A stretch of DNA of 64,000 nt from OLB7 sp966250335 (GCA_966250335.1 CBINGZ010000033.1:3665-67664); one strand, 5' to 3'; positions 32,253 through 43,250 are shown, counted from the stretch's first letter. Notes: generated by a model from the letters alone, not told the origin. Program-made: numbers and translations.

Positions 32253-34151
32253 ATGAACGACGATCAGCAGTTCGGCTCGAAACGACGCAAAGCGATATTC
32301 CTTCTGATCGCAACCCTGATCTTTCTCGTCTTCACCGGAAAACTCGTGCAGCTCCAGCTCGTGGAGGGAAGCGAGTACCGGGTGAAGTCGGAGGCGCAGG
32401 GAATCAAGCGCATCACCCGCTCCCCGAACCGGGGAACCATCTACGACCGCTACGGCAACCCGGTGGTCGGCAACGTCCCCGCCTACAGCATCTCCGTCAC
32501 CCCGAACAGGATCAACGCGGAGACGAAGGTGAAGCTGGCGCGGATCATGCGGACCGACACGAACGAAGTCAACAAACTGATAGCCCAGTACAAGACCAAC
32601 GACTACACGCCGGTCAGGATCTTCCGCGACGTGGACCACACGGTCTGGGCACGCCTGAACGAACTCCACACGGAGCTCCCCGGCGTCGATATCGCCGAGG
32701 ACTCCAAACGCGAGTACGCCGGCGATATCCGCGCCAGCCATGTCCTCGGGTTTACCGGCGAGATCAACGACAACGAGCTCGGCAAGATGGGGGACTACTA
32801 CGTGCCGGGGGACGTGGTGGGGAAATACGGGCTGGAGAACACCTGGGAGACACAGCTCCGCGGCGAGAAGGGATACGAGTTCGTGATGGTCAACAACCGC
32901 GGCCAGCGGGTGGGACCGTTCAATGAGGGGCGAAACGATCTTCTCCCCTTCAACGGCTTCGATCTCTATCTGGGACTCGACGCTCCGCTGCAGCAGTACG
33001 CCGAGCAGCTCCTGAGAAACGTCGGGAATTTTCACGGCGCGGTGGTGGCGATCGATCCCTCCAACGGGGAGATCCTGACGATGGCGAGCAATCCCGATTT
33101 CGACCCGCGCATCTTCAGCGGCGTCGTCAGGAAGGCGGAGTACAAACGACTGCTTGAGGACCCCGCGAAGCCGATGTACAACCGCGCGACACAGGCGCAG
33201 TATCCCTCCGGCTCCACCTGGAAGATGCTGATGGCGATGGCCGGTCTGCAGGAGGGGATCATCACCCTGAAATCGACCATCTCCTGCCCCGGCTCCTTCA
33301 CCTTCGGCGGCAACACCTGGAAGTGCCACGGCGGCCACGGCGCCGTCGATGTCCGGAAGGCGATCCACGTCTCGTGCAACGTCTTCTTCTACAAGCTCGT
33401 GCTCCAGCTCGGCATCGACAACTATGCCAAGTATGCGCACATGTTCCATTTCGGCGAGAAGGCGAGCGCCGACGTCACCGAGAACGCGGCGCTGATGCCG
33501 TCGCGCGCCTACATGGACAAGAAGTACGGCAAGGATAGATGGCGCGGCCCGCTGGTGAACCTGGGAATCGGCCAGGGAGATATGCTCGTGACCCCGCTCC
33601 AGCTCGCCTCCTACACGGCCACCATCGCCAACAACGGCGTCTGGAACCAGCCGCATGCGGTTCGCGCGGTCCGGAACAGACGGCTTCAGGAGGATATCAA
33701 CCATGTCACCTACAAAACCGAGAAGCTCCCGATCAACCAGGAATATCTTGATGTGATCAAGCTCGGGATGTTCGACGTCGTCAACACCCCCGGCGGCACA
33801 GCCCGCGCCGCCAGGCTGGACAGCATCCATGTGGCGGGAAAGACCGGCACGGCCCAGGCTCCCGGTATCGGGAAGAAGGACCACGCATGGTTCGTCTGCT
33901 ACGCCCCGTTCGAGAAGCCGAAGATCGCGATGTGCGTGCTGGTGGAGAACAGCGGCTTCGGCGGCACCTACGCCGCCCCGATCGCCAGGAAACTCATCCA
34001 GTTCTTCCTGACCAGAAAGAAGGACCCGGCGGATATGCTCGACTCCGCCACCTCTCCCTCCCCCTACGCGCTTCCTCCCGTCGGGACCGACAGCAGCGAT
34101 ATCATGGAGAGCGAGATGATCCCGAGCTTCGCGACCACCAGCGGGCAGTAG
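32253..34151 (+). CDS. mrdA: Penicillin-binding protein 2 (peptidoglycan transpeptidase of the elongasome)
   Basis: 632 aa. An N-terminal membrane helix (AIFLLIATLIFLVFTGKLVQ) is followed by the PBP dimerisation domain with SPNRGTIYDRYGNPVVGNVP and ASHVLGFTGEIND. The transpeptidase domain has the three active-site motifs: SxxK as YPSGSTWKM, SxN as VSCNVFFYK and KTG as VAGKTGTAQAPG. PBP2 cross-links peptidoglycan during rod-shape elongation. The usual neighbours mreC, mreD and rodA are absent, so it stands alone. It ends at a perfect palindromic terminator. Confidence 0.94.
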   Translation: MNDDQQFGSKRRKAIFLLIATLIFLVFTGKLVQLQLVEGSEYRVKSEAQGIKRITRSPNRGTIYDRYGNPVVGNVPAYSISVTPNRINAETKVKLARIMRTDTNEVNKLIAQYKTNDYTPVRIFRDVDHTVWARLNELHTELPGVDIAEDSKREYAGDIRASHVLGFTGEINDNELGKMGDYYVPGDVVGKYGLENTWETQLRGEKGYEFVMVNNRGQRVGPFNEGRNDLLPFNGFDLYLGLDAPLQQYAEQLLRNVGNFHGAVVAIDPSNGEILTMASNPDFDPRIFSGVVRKAEYKRLLEDPAKPMYNRATQAQYPSGSTWKMLMAMAGLQEGIITLKSTISCPGSFTFGGNTWKCHGGHGAVDVRKAIHVSCNVFFYKLVLQLGIDNYAKYAHMFHFGEKASADVTENAALMPSRAYMDKKYGKDRWRGPLVNLGIGQGDMLVTPLQLASYTATIANNGVWNQPHAVRAVRNRRLQEDINHVTYKTEKLPINQEYLDVIKLGMFDVVNTPGGTARAARLDSIHVAGKTGTAQAPGIGKKDHAWFVCYAPFEKPKIAMCVLVENSGFGGTYAAPIARKLIQFFLTRKKDPADMLDSATSPSPYALPPVGTDSSDIMESEMIPSFATTSGQ

Positions 34152-34170
34152 TACGCTTACGATATAGTTG

Positions 34171-34216
34171 AAACGGAAGGGGCCGCCGGTATCGATACCG
34201 GCGGCCCCTTCCGTTT
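34171..34216. terminator. Perfect 46-nt palindromic terminator between mrdA and purA
   Basis: Bases 34171-34216 are fully self-complementary with A-runs on one side and TTTT on the other. It lies between two converging genes and should act in both directions. Confidence 0.9.
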
Positions 34217-34231
34217 TACGAAGAGAGTTTT

Positions 34232-35497
34232 CTATCGGATCACGACCTCTTCCCTTCCCGGTCCTATTCCGATATAGCTTACGCGCGCGCCGACGAACTC
34301 CTCGATCCGCTCGATGTAGCGGCGGGTGGCCTCGGGGAACGCGTCGTATCCTCCCGACCCGTCGAGCTCGGCGTGCCATCCCTCCAGCGTTTCGAACACC
34401 GGCTCTATCATCTCGAGCGTCCGGCAGTCGCTGGGGAAATATTTGACGGGGCGACCGTCGAGCAGGTAGCCGGTGCAGACCTTCACCTCGTCGAAGCCGT
34501 TGAGGACGTCGAGCTTCGTCAGGACGATCTCGGTGATGCCGTTGACCATCGCCGAATACTTCAGCGCGAAGAGATCGAGCCAGCCGCAGCGACGCGGCCG
34601 TCCGGTGGTGGCGCCGAACTCTCCTCCCTCCCGCCGCAGCCGTTCGCCGGTCTCATCGAGCAGCTCGGAGGGGAAGGGACCGTTGCCGACGCGGGTGGAG
34701 TAGGCCTTCACGATCCCGATCACATGCGTTACGGCGGTCGGCGGCAGGCCGAGCCCGGTGCAGGCCCCTCCGGAGGTCGGGGAGGAACTGGTGACGAAGG
34801 GATAGGTTCCGTGATCGATATCGAGCAGCGCCCCCTGGGCCCCTTCCAGCAGAAGGTTCTTGCCGGAGCGCCACGCCTCGTTCAGATAGCTGGTGGTGTC
34901 GGTGATATACTCGTCGATCCGGGCGTCGAACGCCATGTAGTCGGCGACGGTCTTCTCCACATCGAGCTCCGGAGCGTCGTAGACCTTCCGGAACCAGTCG
35001 TTCTTCTGCGCGATCCCGCGGCGGAGCTTCTCCTCCAGCGACGGCCTGTCGAGCAGGTCCACGATCCTGATGCCGGATCGATTGTACTTGTCGATGTAGG
35101 ATGGGCCGATGCCGCGCCCGGTGGTGCCGATCTTCTGATCGCTCTCCTGGAGCTGATCCAGGAGCTTGTGGTACGGCATGATAAGATGCGCCTTGTGGCT
35201 GATCTTGAGCCGCCCCTTCGTGGAGATCCCGAACGACTCCAGCAGGCCGATCTCGTTCATCAGCGCCTCCGGGTCGATGACGACGCCGTTGCCGATGACG
35301 CAGGTGACGCCGTCATGGAGGATACCGGAGGGAATCAGATGGAGGACGTACTTCCGTCCGTCCACGACGATGGTATGGCCGGCGTTGGCGCCGCCCTGGT
35401 ATCGCGCCACCACGTCGCTCTTTTCGGCGAGCATGTCGACGACCTTCCCCTTCCCTTCATCGCCCCACTGGGCGCCGACGATCACACTTACGCTCAT
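34232..35497 (-). CDS. purA: Adenylosuccinate synthetase
   Basis: 421 aa from the ATG at 35497; a GTG 12 nt upstream is an alternative. The enzyme joins IMP and aspartate using GTP, the first step from IMP to AMP. The N-terminus VGAQWGDEGKGKVVDMLAEK contains the GTP-binding loop. Further signatures are GGANAGHTIVVDGRKYVLHL, GIGPSYIDKYNRSGIR, TRVGNGPFPSEL and ATTGRPRRCGWLDL. A terminator-like hairpin (35516-35556) lies just upstream of the start codon. Confidence 0.97.
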   Translation of the reverse strand: MSVSVIVGAQWGDEGKGKVVDMLAEKSDVVARYQGGANAGHTIVVDGRKYVLHLIPSGILHDGVTCVIGNGVVIDPEALMNEIGLLESFGISTKGRLKISHKAHLIMPYHKLLDQLQESDQKIGTTGRGIGPSYIDKYNRSGIRIVDLLDRPSLEEKLRRGIAQKNDWFRKVYDAPELDVEKTVADYMAFDARIDEYITDTTSYLNEAWRSGKNLLLEGAQGALLDIDHGTYPFVTSSSPTSGGACTGLGLPPTAVTHVIGIVKAYSTRVGNGPFPSELLDETGERLRREGGEFGATTGRPRRCGWLDLFALKYSAMVNGITEIVLTKLDVLNGFDEVKVCTGYLLDGRPVKYFPSDCRTLEMIEPVFETLEGWHAELDGSGGYDAFPEATRRYIERIEEFVGARVSYIGIGPGREEVVIR

Positions 35498-35515
35498 TGT
35501 TGTGCTCACAAGAAA

Positions 35516-35556
35516 GCGCTCCGACCATCCCCGGAAAGGGGGACCGGTCGGAGCGC
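35516..35556 (-). terminator. Terminator-like hairpin just before purA
   Basis: An 11-bp stem (35516-35526 with 35546-35556) has an inner CCCC/GGGG stem and is followed on the - strand by TTTCTT. It could end the upstream STAS transcript or act as an attenuator for purA, because it ends only 18 nt before the ATG at 35497. Confidence 0.6.
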
Positions 35557-35741
35557 ATGTTGACTGGGTCAGTTAGAAATATCCGGGTACGCCGAGCCGG
35601 GCAGTCTGCCTTCCGGAAGAGGCATGTGAATCCCGATCGTCACGGCGATCCCTGCTTGGCTCTCGTTAGTGTTGCGGCCCTTGGGCCTTCGAACCTTCCT
35701 TCGGTCGGCGCCCGGGGTGCTCCCCACGGACGCATCGTTCG

Positions 35742-36080
35742 TCAACCGGCGTGGGCGGCGAGCGCCTCGTCGCGCGACGGGTACTGGACGAAGAGCGAAT
35801 CGAGCCGGGTCATCCTGAAGAGGTCCCGGATCTTTGCGTTCGCGCCGGAGACGCTGAGGGCTCCGTTGGCCGACTTCAGCGACTTCGCGGCCCCCACCAG
35901 CATCCCGAGTCCGGAGCTGTTCATGAGATGAACCTCTCCCAGATCGATGATCACGCGGGTCACGCCGTTGCGGATCAGGTCGCTCAGGGCGCGCGAAAAG
36001 TCCATTGCCTCGGCGCCGCCGAGCACGTCGCCGGTGATGCCGATCACCGCGGGGTCGCTATGTTCAACTGCGAACTTCAT
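35742..36080 (-). CDS. STAS-domain anti-sigma factor antagonist
   Basis: 112 aa, a stand-alone STAS domain of SpoIIAA type. Such proteins bind an anti-sigma kinase and are controlled by Ser phosphorylation. The core is VIIDLGEVHLMNSSGLGMLV, with the phospho-acceptor Ser in NSSGLG, preceded by VIGITGDVLGGAEAMDFS. No anti-sigma factor or phosphatase is in the window, so the pathway is unknown. It is followed by secF on the same strand with a 39-nt gap. Confidence 0.9.
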   Translation of the reverse strand: MKFAVEHSDPAVIGITGDVLGGAEAMDFSRALSDLIRNGVTRVIIDLGEVHLMNSSGLGMLVGAAKSLKSANGALSVSGANAKIRDLFRMTRLDSLFVQYPSRDEALAAHAG

Positions 36081-36119
36081 GGGCGGAATCCGATAAATGC
36101 GTCCTCAATCGTCGACCGC

Positions 36120-37121
36120 TCAGGCGTGGACCTGGGCGCTGCGGCGCTCCTGGAGCTTCTCCTGCTCGGCCATGAAGTCGCGCTGTGCCTTCGGGTCGAG
36201 CCTTCCCTTGTAGATTTCCACGTCGACCACGAACGAACCGGCGATGTAGATCGAGGAGTACGTTCCGGTGATAAGACCGATGAGCATCGTGAACGCGAAC
36301 CCGCTCAGCTCGCCTGCGAAGAGGAGCAGGATCACCAGCACCACGATAACGCAGAAGCCGGTGAGCATTGTACGCGGCAGCGTCTCGTTGATCGACCGGT
36401 TGATGAGCATCATCATATTCTCCGTGCGGTGCAGCGTCTTGTTCTCACGGATTCGGTCGAAGTTGATCACCTTGTCGTTGATCGAGAAACCGACCACGGT
36501 GAGGAACGCGGCGAGCTGCCCCTGGTTCATCTCCAGGTTCAACCCGAACAGCCCGTTGAAGATGACGGCGAAGGCGAACGCCACCAGCACGTCGTGGATA
36601 AGGGAGATGATCGCCCCCAGGGCCAGAAGGAGATCGTATCGCAGCGTGATAAACAGCAGGATCGCCACCAGCGAGACGAGCACCGCCAGCAGAGCGCCGT
36701 TGCGCAGCTCCTCACCGATCTTCGGTCCGATGTTGTCGACCTTCAGGAGCGTGACCTTGTTGTCCGGAAAGGCCTTGACCAGAGCGGCCTCGAGCTGGTC
36801 GGAGACCTTCGTGAGACTGTCGGAAGCGCTGCTTGCCTCGTCCGGGTTCTGCACGCGCACCAGCACCTGGTTCTCCTTGCCGAACGACTTGATCTCGGCG
36901 CCGACGTAGCCGGCCGTCCCGACGGCGGAACGGACCTGCTCGATCTCCACCGGCTTCTCGAAGCCGAACCCGGCCTCGGTACCACCCTCGAAATCGATGC
37001 CGTACTCGATGCCGCGGATGCCGGCGGCGATCAACCCGGCAAGGGTGATGATCGCGGAGAGGAGATAGAAGAACTTGCGCCTGCCGACGAAGTCGATGCG
37101 TGTCTGCTGTAGGAGCTGCAT
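36120..37121 (-). CDS. secF: Protein translocase subunit SecF
   Basis: 333 aa, inner-membrane partner of SecD that uses the proton motive force to help pull proteins into the periplasm. The N-terminal part has a helix (FFYLLSAIITLAGLIAAGI), then the periplasmic loop with GIDFEGGTEAGFGF. The second half has five helices, including VLVAFAFAVIFNGLFGLNLE, NQGQLAAFLTVVGFSINDKV (the typical DRIREN region follows) and GTYSSIYIAGSFVVDV. It is encoded 86 nt downstream of secD, as separate genes; in many Bacteroidota they are fused. Confidence 0.95.
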   Translation of the reverse strand: MQLLQQTRIDFVGRRKFFYLLSAIITLAGLIAAGIRGIEYGIDFEGGTEAGFGFEKPVEIEQVRSAVGTAGYVGAEIKSFGKENQVLVRVQNPDEASSASDSLTKVSDQLEAALVKAFPDNKVTLLKVDNIGPKIGEELRNGALLAVLVSLVAILLFITLRYDLLLALGAIISLIHDVLVAFAFAVIFNGLFGLNLEMNQGQLAAFLTVVGFSINDKVINFDRIRENKTLHRTENMMMLINRSINETLPRTMLTGFCVIVVLVILLLFAGELSGFAFTMLIGLITGTYSSIYIAGSFVVDVEIYKGRLDPKAQRDFMAEQEKLQERRSAQVHA

Positions 37122-37207
37122 GATTGGCTATGTAAGGGAATTGATCAGCATTGTTCGACGGATTCCGTTCTGCACTGCCGTGAAGCCGGCGCCGGGCCGG
37201 CGTTCGG

Positions 37208-39415
37208 CTATCGTGTCGCCACGGCGACCCGCCGCGCCTCTTCCTTCGGCTGGCCGAAGTTGATATCGGACGCGCCGCGATCGATCATCAGCCTGAAGAT
37301 GGTGTGCGTCACGAAGACCGCCGTGAAGAGCGTCGCCGTAAGACCGATGATAAGGGTGACCGCGAAGCCCTGGACGGGACCGCTTCCGAATATGTAGAGG
37401 ATCGCGCCCGAGATGAGGGTCGTGATATGGGTGTCGATAACTGCCGACCACGCTTTCTGATACCCGAGCTCCACCGCCGACCGCAGGTTTCTCCCCGCGG
37501 CCATCTCCTCGCGGATACGCTCGTAGATCAGGATGTTTCCGTCGACCGCCATGCCGATGGTCAGAACCAGACCGCCGATACCCGGCAGGGTCAGGGTCGC
37601 GTCGAACGAGGCGAGCACCGCAAGGGTGATCAGCACGTTGAAGAGAAGGCCCAGGTTCGCCACCGTACCGGCCGTGCGGTAGTAGACCATCATGAAGAGG
37701 AAGACCAGGATCGTGGCCGCAACCGTCGACCAGACACCCTTGCTGATCGAGTCCTCGCCGAGCGACGGACCGACGATACGCTCCTCGATGATCTTCACCG
37801 GCGCCTTGAGCGCGCCCGCCTTCAGGACCACCGCGAGAAGCTCGGCCTCCTTCACATCCGAGGAACCGGTGATCTGCGAGCTGCCGCCCGTGATCTTGTT
37901 CTGGATGACCGGAGCCGAATAGACCATCGAGTCGAGAACGATGGCGACCCTCTTCTGGATGTATGCTTCCGTGATCGAAGCCCACTGCTCGGCGCCGTCG
38001 GAGTTCATCTCCATGACGACCACCGGCCTGTTGCTCAGGTGATCGAAATCGGTGACGGCGTTCGTCACCACCTCGCCCGTCAGCTCGGGGTCCCTCTTGA
38101 GGACGTACATGCTGACCGGGATCTTCTCCGGATCGGTCTCCTGGGCGTTCTCGGCGCCGCGGGGGACGGAGAAGGCGATGATCATATCCTCCGGCATGAC
38201 GCTCTTGACGTCACGGCGGTTCAGCAGCGCCTGGATCTTATTGCTCGTCTCCTTGTTCGTGAAGAACTCGTAGATGCCGGCCGGGAACTGCGCCATCGCG
38301 TAGATGGTCGTAGCGTCCTGCGGCTGGTTCGCCGAGTTGTCCGCACGATATGAGGTATTGAAGAGTGTCGTGAAGGGATGATCGGCGCGGTACCGCTTGA
38401 CCCTCTCCTCGTCGGAGAGACCTGCGTACGGATCGTTCGTATCCTTGGTCGTCGTGTCGGTCTTGCCGGCGATCGTATCGCTCGGCTTGGCCCCGCCGGT
38501 GGTATCCCTGGCGCCGCTGTCGGCCGAAGCGATCGGCTTCGCCGCGCCGGTGTCGGTCGGGGTCGTGCGGTTCGTGTCGTTCGAGGCGACCGAGGTCCCG
38601 GTATCGGCCTTCGTGCCGGCCGAATCGGCGGTCGCCGTCGTATCTCCCGGCTTGGGAGCCGGCTTCGCCGTGGCCGAATCGGTCGACACCTTGCCGGCGA
38701 GCACGCCGTCGATCTTCTTGAAGACCTCGATCACCTCGGCGCCGTCGCGCACCGCCTTGAACTCCAGGCGGGCGGTGGTCTGAAGCAGGCTGCGGACCTC
38801 ATCCTCGTTGTCGGCTCCGGGGAGCTCCACGATGATGCGCCGTCCCCCCTGCTTCTGGATCGTCGGCTCGGAGACGCCGTACTTGTCGATACGCTGGCGG
38901 ACGACCTCGACCGCCTGATCGACGGCGGCGTCGATATTCTTGGAGAGCTGGGTAAGGATCGCCTCGTCGCTCGGGTCGTTCCCGAGCGAGCCCAGATCGT
39001 AATAGTCGAGGAGTGTCTTCCCGGTGGGGCGGACGATCTTCTCGAAGTTTCTGGAGAAGATGTCGATGACGGGATCATCCGAGAGCCGTGCCTCGTCGGC
39101 GGTGGCCCTGATCGCGTTCTGGAACGGTTCGTCGACGGCGTCGCGCTGCGCCGTCTCCAGAAGGAGCGTCGGGGCATCCACTTCCATTGCGATATAGATG
39201 CCTCCCTGAAGGTCGAGACCGAGCTTGATGCGGCCGGCCTGGGCGCTTCTGTAGGCGTCCCCGTTCAGGGAGTCCCAACGGACGAGAGCGACGCTGTCGG
39301 TGATGGAGCTACGTTCGCCCTGAAGCTGGTAGTAACGAAATGTAGGCCACAGCCCCAGCAGGGTCGCCACAAGGACGATGCCTATCACAATCAGTCGGGA
39401 TGTTGTCGATTTCAC
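37208..39415 (-). CDS. secD: Protein translocase subunit SecD with low-complexity insert
   Basis: 735 aa. The N-terminal helix (LIVIGIVLVATLLGLWPTFR) leads into the P1 periplasmic domain with LGLDLQGGIYIAMEVD. Between about residues 245 and 340 there is a Thr/Asp/Ala/Ser-rich insert (TKADTGTSVASNDTNR) that most SecD proteins lack. The C-terminal half has the conserved SecD helices, including IGGLVLTIGMAVDGNILIYE, the REEMAAGRNLRSAVELGYQK loop and GPVQGFAVTLIIGLTATLFT. A -7 box (TATATTGG on -, 39511-39518) lies about 95 nt upstream of the ATG. Confidence 0.95.
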   Translation of the reverse strand: MKSTTSRLIVIGIVLVATLLGLWPTFRYYQLQGERSSITDSVALVRWDSLNGDAYRSAQAGRIKLGLDLQGGIYIAMEVDAPTLLLETAQRDAVDEPFQNAIRATADEARLSDDPVIDIFSRNFEKIVRPTGKTLLDYYDLGSLGNDPSDEAILTQLSKNIDAAVDQAVEVVRQRIDKYGVSEPTIQKQGGRRIIVELPGADNEDEVRSLLQTTARLEFKAVRDGAEVIEVFKKIDGVLAGKVSTDSATAKPAPKPGDTTATADSAGTKADTGTSVASNDTNRTTPTDTGAAKPIASADSGARDTTGGAKPSDTIAGKTDTTTKDTNDPYAGLSDEERVKRYRADHPFTTLFNTSYRADNSANQPQDATTIYAMAQFPAGIYEFFTNKETSNKIQALLNRRDVKSVMPEDMIIAFSVPRGAENAQETDPEKIPVSMYVLKRDPELTGEVVTNAVTDFDHLSNRPVVVMEMNSDGAEQWASITEAYIQKRVAIVLDSMVYSAPVIQNKITGGSSQITGSSDVKEAELLAVVLKAGALKAPVKIIEERIVGPSLGEDSISKGVWSTVAATILVFLFMMVYYRTAGTVANLGLLFNVLITLAVLASFDATLTLPGIGGLVLTIGMAVDGNILIYERIREEMAAGRNLRSAVELGYQKAWSAVIDTHITTLISGAILYIFGSGPVQGFAVTLIIGLTATLFTAVFVTHTIFRLMIDRGASDINFGQPKEEARRVAVATR

Positions 39416-39510
39416 GAACGAGGCTCCACGAGGATGTTATGCTAAAGCAGTCAAGGACCCGAAACACGTCGAAAACGGCGGTTCGGGCCAAAGGTTCTTC
39501 GGAAAGGCGC

Positions 39511-39518
39511 CCAATATA
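39511..39518 (-). promoter_or_regulatory. Possible -7 box for secD-secF
   Basis: The - strand reads TATATTGG, one mismatch from TAnnTTTG. It would start transcription about 90 nt upstream of secD. Confidence 0.35.
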
Positions 39519-39586
39519 CGCGCATTGATGTCTATCAGTCAATTGCCGTAGACATCCTATACGATAATGGAACGGGAGCGGTGGGA

Positions 39587-41047
<1,461 letters not shown>

Positions 41048-41053
41048 AGCCCG

Positions 41054-41061
41054 CAAATATA
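41054..41061 (-). promoter_or_regulatory. -7 box abutting the pyk start codon
   Basis: The - strand reads TATATTTG, a perfect TAnnTTTG match, with six bases between it and the ATG at 41047. Transcription would start at the start codon itself. Confidence 0.5.
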
Positions 41062-41181
41062 ACTGTAGAAAGGCCCGTGCCGACGGTCCGCCGGGATTAG
41101 ATATCCGCAATCATGCGGGTCGACCGACGGGGGACTCCCGACACCATCACCCCGGGAGGCGTTCCTGAGCCCCCTGAACAC

Positions 41182-41209
41182 GACGGCGCCGGATCTCTCC
41201 GGCGCCGTC
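41182..41209 (-). terminator. Terminator of the OmpA/TSP3 gene
   Basis: An 11-bp stem (41182-41192 with 41199-41209) has an ATCTCT loop. It lies 32 nt beyond the stop codon of the gene at 41241-43076. Confidence 0.75.
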
Positions 41210-41240
41210 TTCATCGATCATATCGTCGTAAACTCTCCGA

Positions 41241-43076
41241 TCAGTCGCACGTGCGCACGACCTTCACGGCGATGCGGCGGTTCTGCTTGCGGATCTCCTC
41301 CAGCTTCACCGGGTCCATCTTCTTCGCCTCGGCGGATTTCGGATCGGGCTCCGGCACCGCGTTCTGGCGGCTGCCGTAACCGATCGTCGCCTCCACCTTC
41401 GAGGGCTCGACACCGCGCTCCATCAGCCAGGTCTTGATCCGGTTGGCGCGCATGTCGCTGAGGGTCTGGTTCCGCTCCGGCGAACCCTCGCGCGAGGCGT
41501 GCCCTTCCACGATCACCCCAAGGCCGGGGCACTGGTTGACGTAGGCAAGAAGCTTCGCCAGACTCTCGTCGGTCTCCGGTCGCGAGAAATCGAACTGGTC
41601 GGTGTCGACGATGAAGTAGATCGCCGGGAAGTTCGTGATCGTCCCGACCTTCGGCGGAGCCGGGCAGCCGGAGCGCTCCCGCACCCCCGCGATCAGCGGG
41701 CAGAGGTCGTCGCCGTCGATGACGGTATCGCCGTCGGTGTCGGGGTTGAGCGGATTCGTCTTCACCCGCTGGATCTCGTCGCCGTCCGAGAGCTTGTCGT
41801 TGTCGGTATCGGCGCGGGTCGGGTTGGTCTTGTACTCCTTCACCTCGGGACCATCCTTGAGCTGATCCTTGTCGGTGTCGGCATCCTTGGGATCGGTCTG
41901 ATAGGTCGTGACCTCCTCGCCGTCCCGCAGTCCGTCGCCGTCGGTGTCGAGGGCGAGCGGGTTGGTGGAGTATCTGCGGATCTCGTCGCCGTCGGTCAGG
42001 TTGTCGCTGTCGGTGTCCGCCTTGGTCGGGTCGGTCTTGTGCGTGTTCACCTCGTCGCCGTCGGTCAGATTATCGCTGTCGGTGTCGGGGTTCTTCGGAT
42101 CGGTCTTCCGGGCGATCTCGTTGCCGTCGGTCAGATTATCCGAATCGGTATCCGGGTTCTTCGGATCGGTGCCGTGGGTCTTCAGCTCGGCGTAGTCGTT
42201 CAGGCCGTCTCCATCGGTGTCGGCCTTCAGCGGATCTGTGCCGTAGGAACGGATCTCCTCGTAATCGCTCAACTGGTCGCCGTCGGTGTCGGAGTTGCAC
42301 GGATCGGTGCCGAGCCGCTCCTCCTCGGAGTCGGTCAGCAGATCCTTGTCGCAGTCGAGCGAGCCGAAGATGTAGTAGCTGAAGCCGACGGCGAAGAGTC
42401 CGTAGGCGTCGTTGGAGGTTCCCTCCATCTGAAGATCGTCGAGGTAGTCGGTGCTCGGCAGATGCATCTGCGCCTTGGCGTTCAGCACCATATCCCCGGT
42501 GACGTACCACTCCACCCCGGCGCCGAAGGGGATGACCATGACCGTCTTGTCGTAGACGTTGGCCGCGTTGTTCGGCAGCGCCAGGTTCTGATTCTTGTTT
42601 CTCGGCTCGAAGTTCACCGCGCCGATACCGGCGAAGAGATAGGGGACGAACTTCTGGTTGGCGAAGACGTTGAACGACGCCAGCAGCGCGTAGGTGTTCG
42701 TCCGGATGGTGTTGATCTCCTCGCGGTTGACCGGAGGTGTCGTGTTCGGATAGACTCCGGTGCCGACCCCCTGGCCGAACGGTCCGAAGTATGCCTCGTT
42801 GTCGCGGATATTCTGCTCGTTGACCTTGTTCCGGAGCTGCGAGAGCCCGAAGGTGCCGTGCAGTGAAAGTTCAGGGATGATATTCCATCGGAGGAAGATA
42901 TCTCCACCGAACCAGAACTGGTTGTCGGTGAAATCACCCCAGTATTTGCTGAGCCCGAAGTGGGTTCCGAACGCGACACGGTTCCCCCCCGGCTGTGCAT
43001 CGACATCCGCCGACCAGCAACAGATCATTATCGCCGCCGCCAGCGCTGCGCCGTAAAATCGTCTGCATCGTGTCAT
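41241..43076 (-). CDS. OmpA-family protein with beta-barrel, thrombospondin type 3 repeats and OmpA C-domain
   Basis: 611 aa. It has a signal peptide (cleavage near DVDAQ), a barrel region of about 225 residues (WGDFTDNQFWFGGDIFLRWN, then many amphipathic strands), about a dozen thrombospondin type 3 calcium-binding repeats of the form DTDxDxLxDGDE (residues 240-450), and a C-terminal OmpA domain that binds peptidoglycan. In the last, FDFSRPETDESLAKLLAY and VIVEGHASREGS are typical, with RANRIKTWL near the peptidoglycan-contact site. It thus anchors the outer membrane to the cell wall. Two related genes lie upstream. Confidence 0.9.
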   Translation of the reverse strand: MTRCRRFYGAALAAAIMICCWSADVDAQPGGNRVAFGTHFGLSKYWGDFTDNQFWFGGDIFLRWNIIPELSLHGTFGLSQLRNKVNEQNIRDNEAYFGPFGQGVGTGVYPNTTPPVNREEINTIRTNTYALLASFNVFANQKFVPYLFAGIGAVNFEPRNKNQNLALPNNAANVYDKTVMVIPFGAGVEWYVTGDMVLNAKAQMHLPSTDYLDDLQMEGTSNDAYGLFAVGFSYYIFGSLDCDKDLLTDSEEERLGTDPCNSDTDGDQLSDYEEIRSYGTDPLKADTDGDGLNDYAELKTHGTDPKNPDTDSDNLTDGNEIARKTDPKNPDTDSDNLTDGDEVNTHKTDPTKADTDSDNLTDGDEIRRYSTNPLALDTDGDGLRDGEEVTTYQTDPKDADTDKDQLKDGPEVKEYKTNPTRADTDNDKLSDGDEIQRVKTNPLNPDTDGDTVIDGDDLCPLIAGVRERSGCPAPPKVGTITNFPAIYFIVDTDQFDFSRPETDESLAKLLAYVNQCPGLGVIVEGHASREGSPERNQTLSDMRANRIKTWLMERGVEPSKVEATIGYGSRQNAVPEPDPKSAEAKKMDPVKLEEIRKQNRRIAVKVVRTCD

Positions 43077-43151
43077 TTTGGTGTTGGGAATTGTTGATAT
43101 GGATGAAGTCGGGGGCCGCTTTCGGTCCCCTGCTTAACGAATGGTTCGCCG

Positions 43152-43159
43152 CAAAGATA
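43152..43159 (-). promoter_or_regulatory. -7 box for the OmpA/TSP3 gene
   Basis: The - strand reads TATCTTTG, a perfect TAnnTTTG match 75 nt upstream of the ATG at 43076. The same octamer precedes mrdA on +. Confidence 0.5.
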
Positions 43160-43250
43160 GATCGTTTCGTGTGAGAATGGTCAATGATCACCCGCCCGCC
43201 TGCTCACATAATCCGCTCATAATCGCATAATCGTAGCCGTACAACGCAGA

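Noticed and set aside
31872..34379. Extension of the sucD frame far upstream on - across mrdA
   Set aside because: SucD homology starts at the ATG at 31871; the rest is antisense to mrdA and shows no domain.
41700..42330. Tandem DNA repeats of about 39-90 nt
   Set aside because: They are the coding of thrombospondin type 3 repeats (DxDxDGLxDG) and not a CRISPR or satellite; the same applies at 43900-44400 and 44640-45000.
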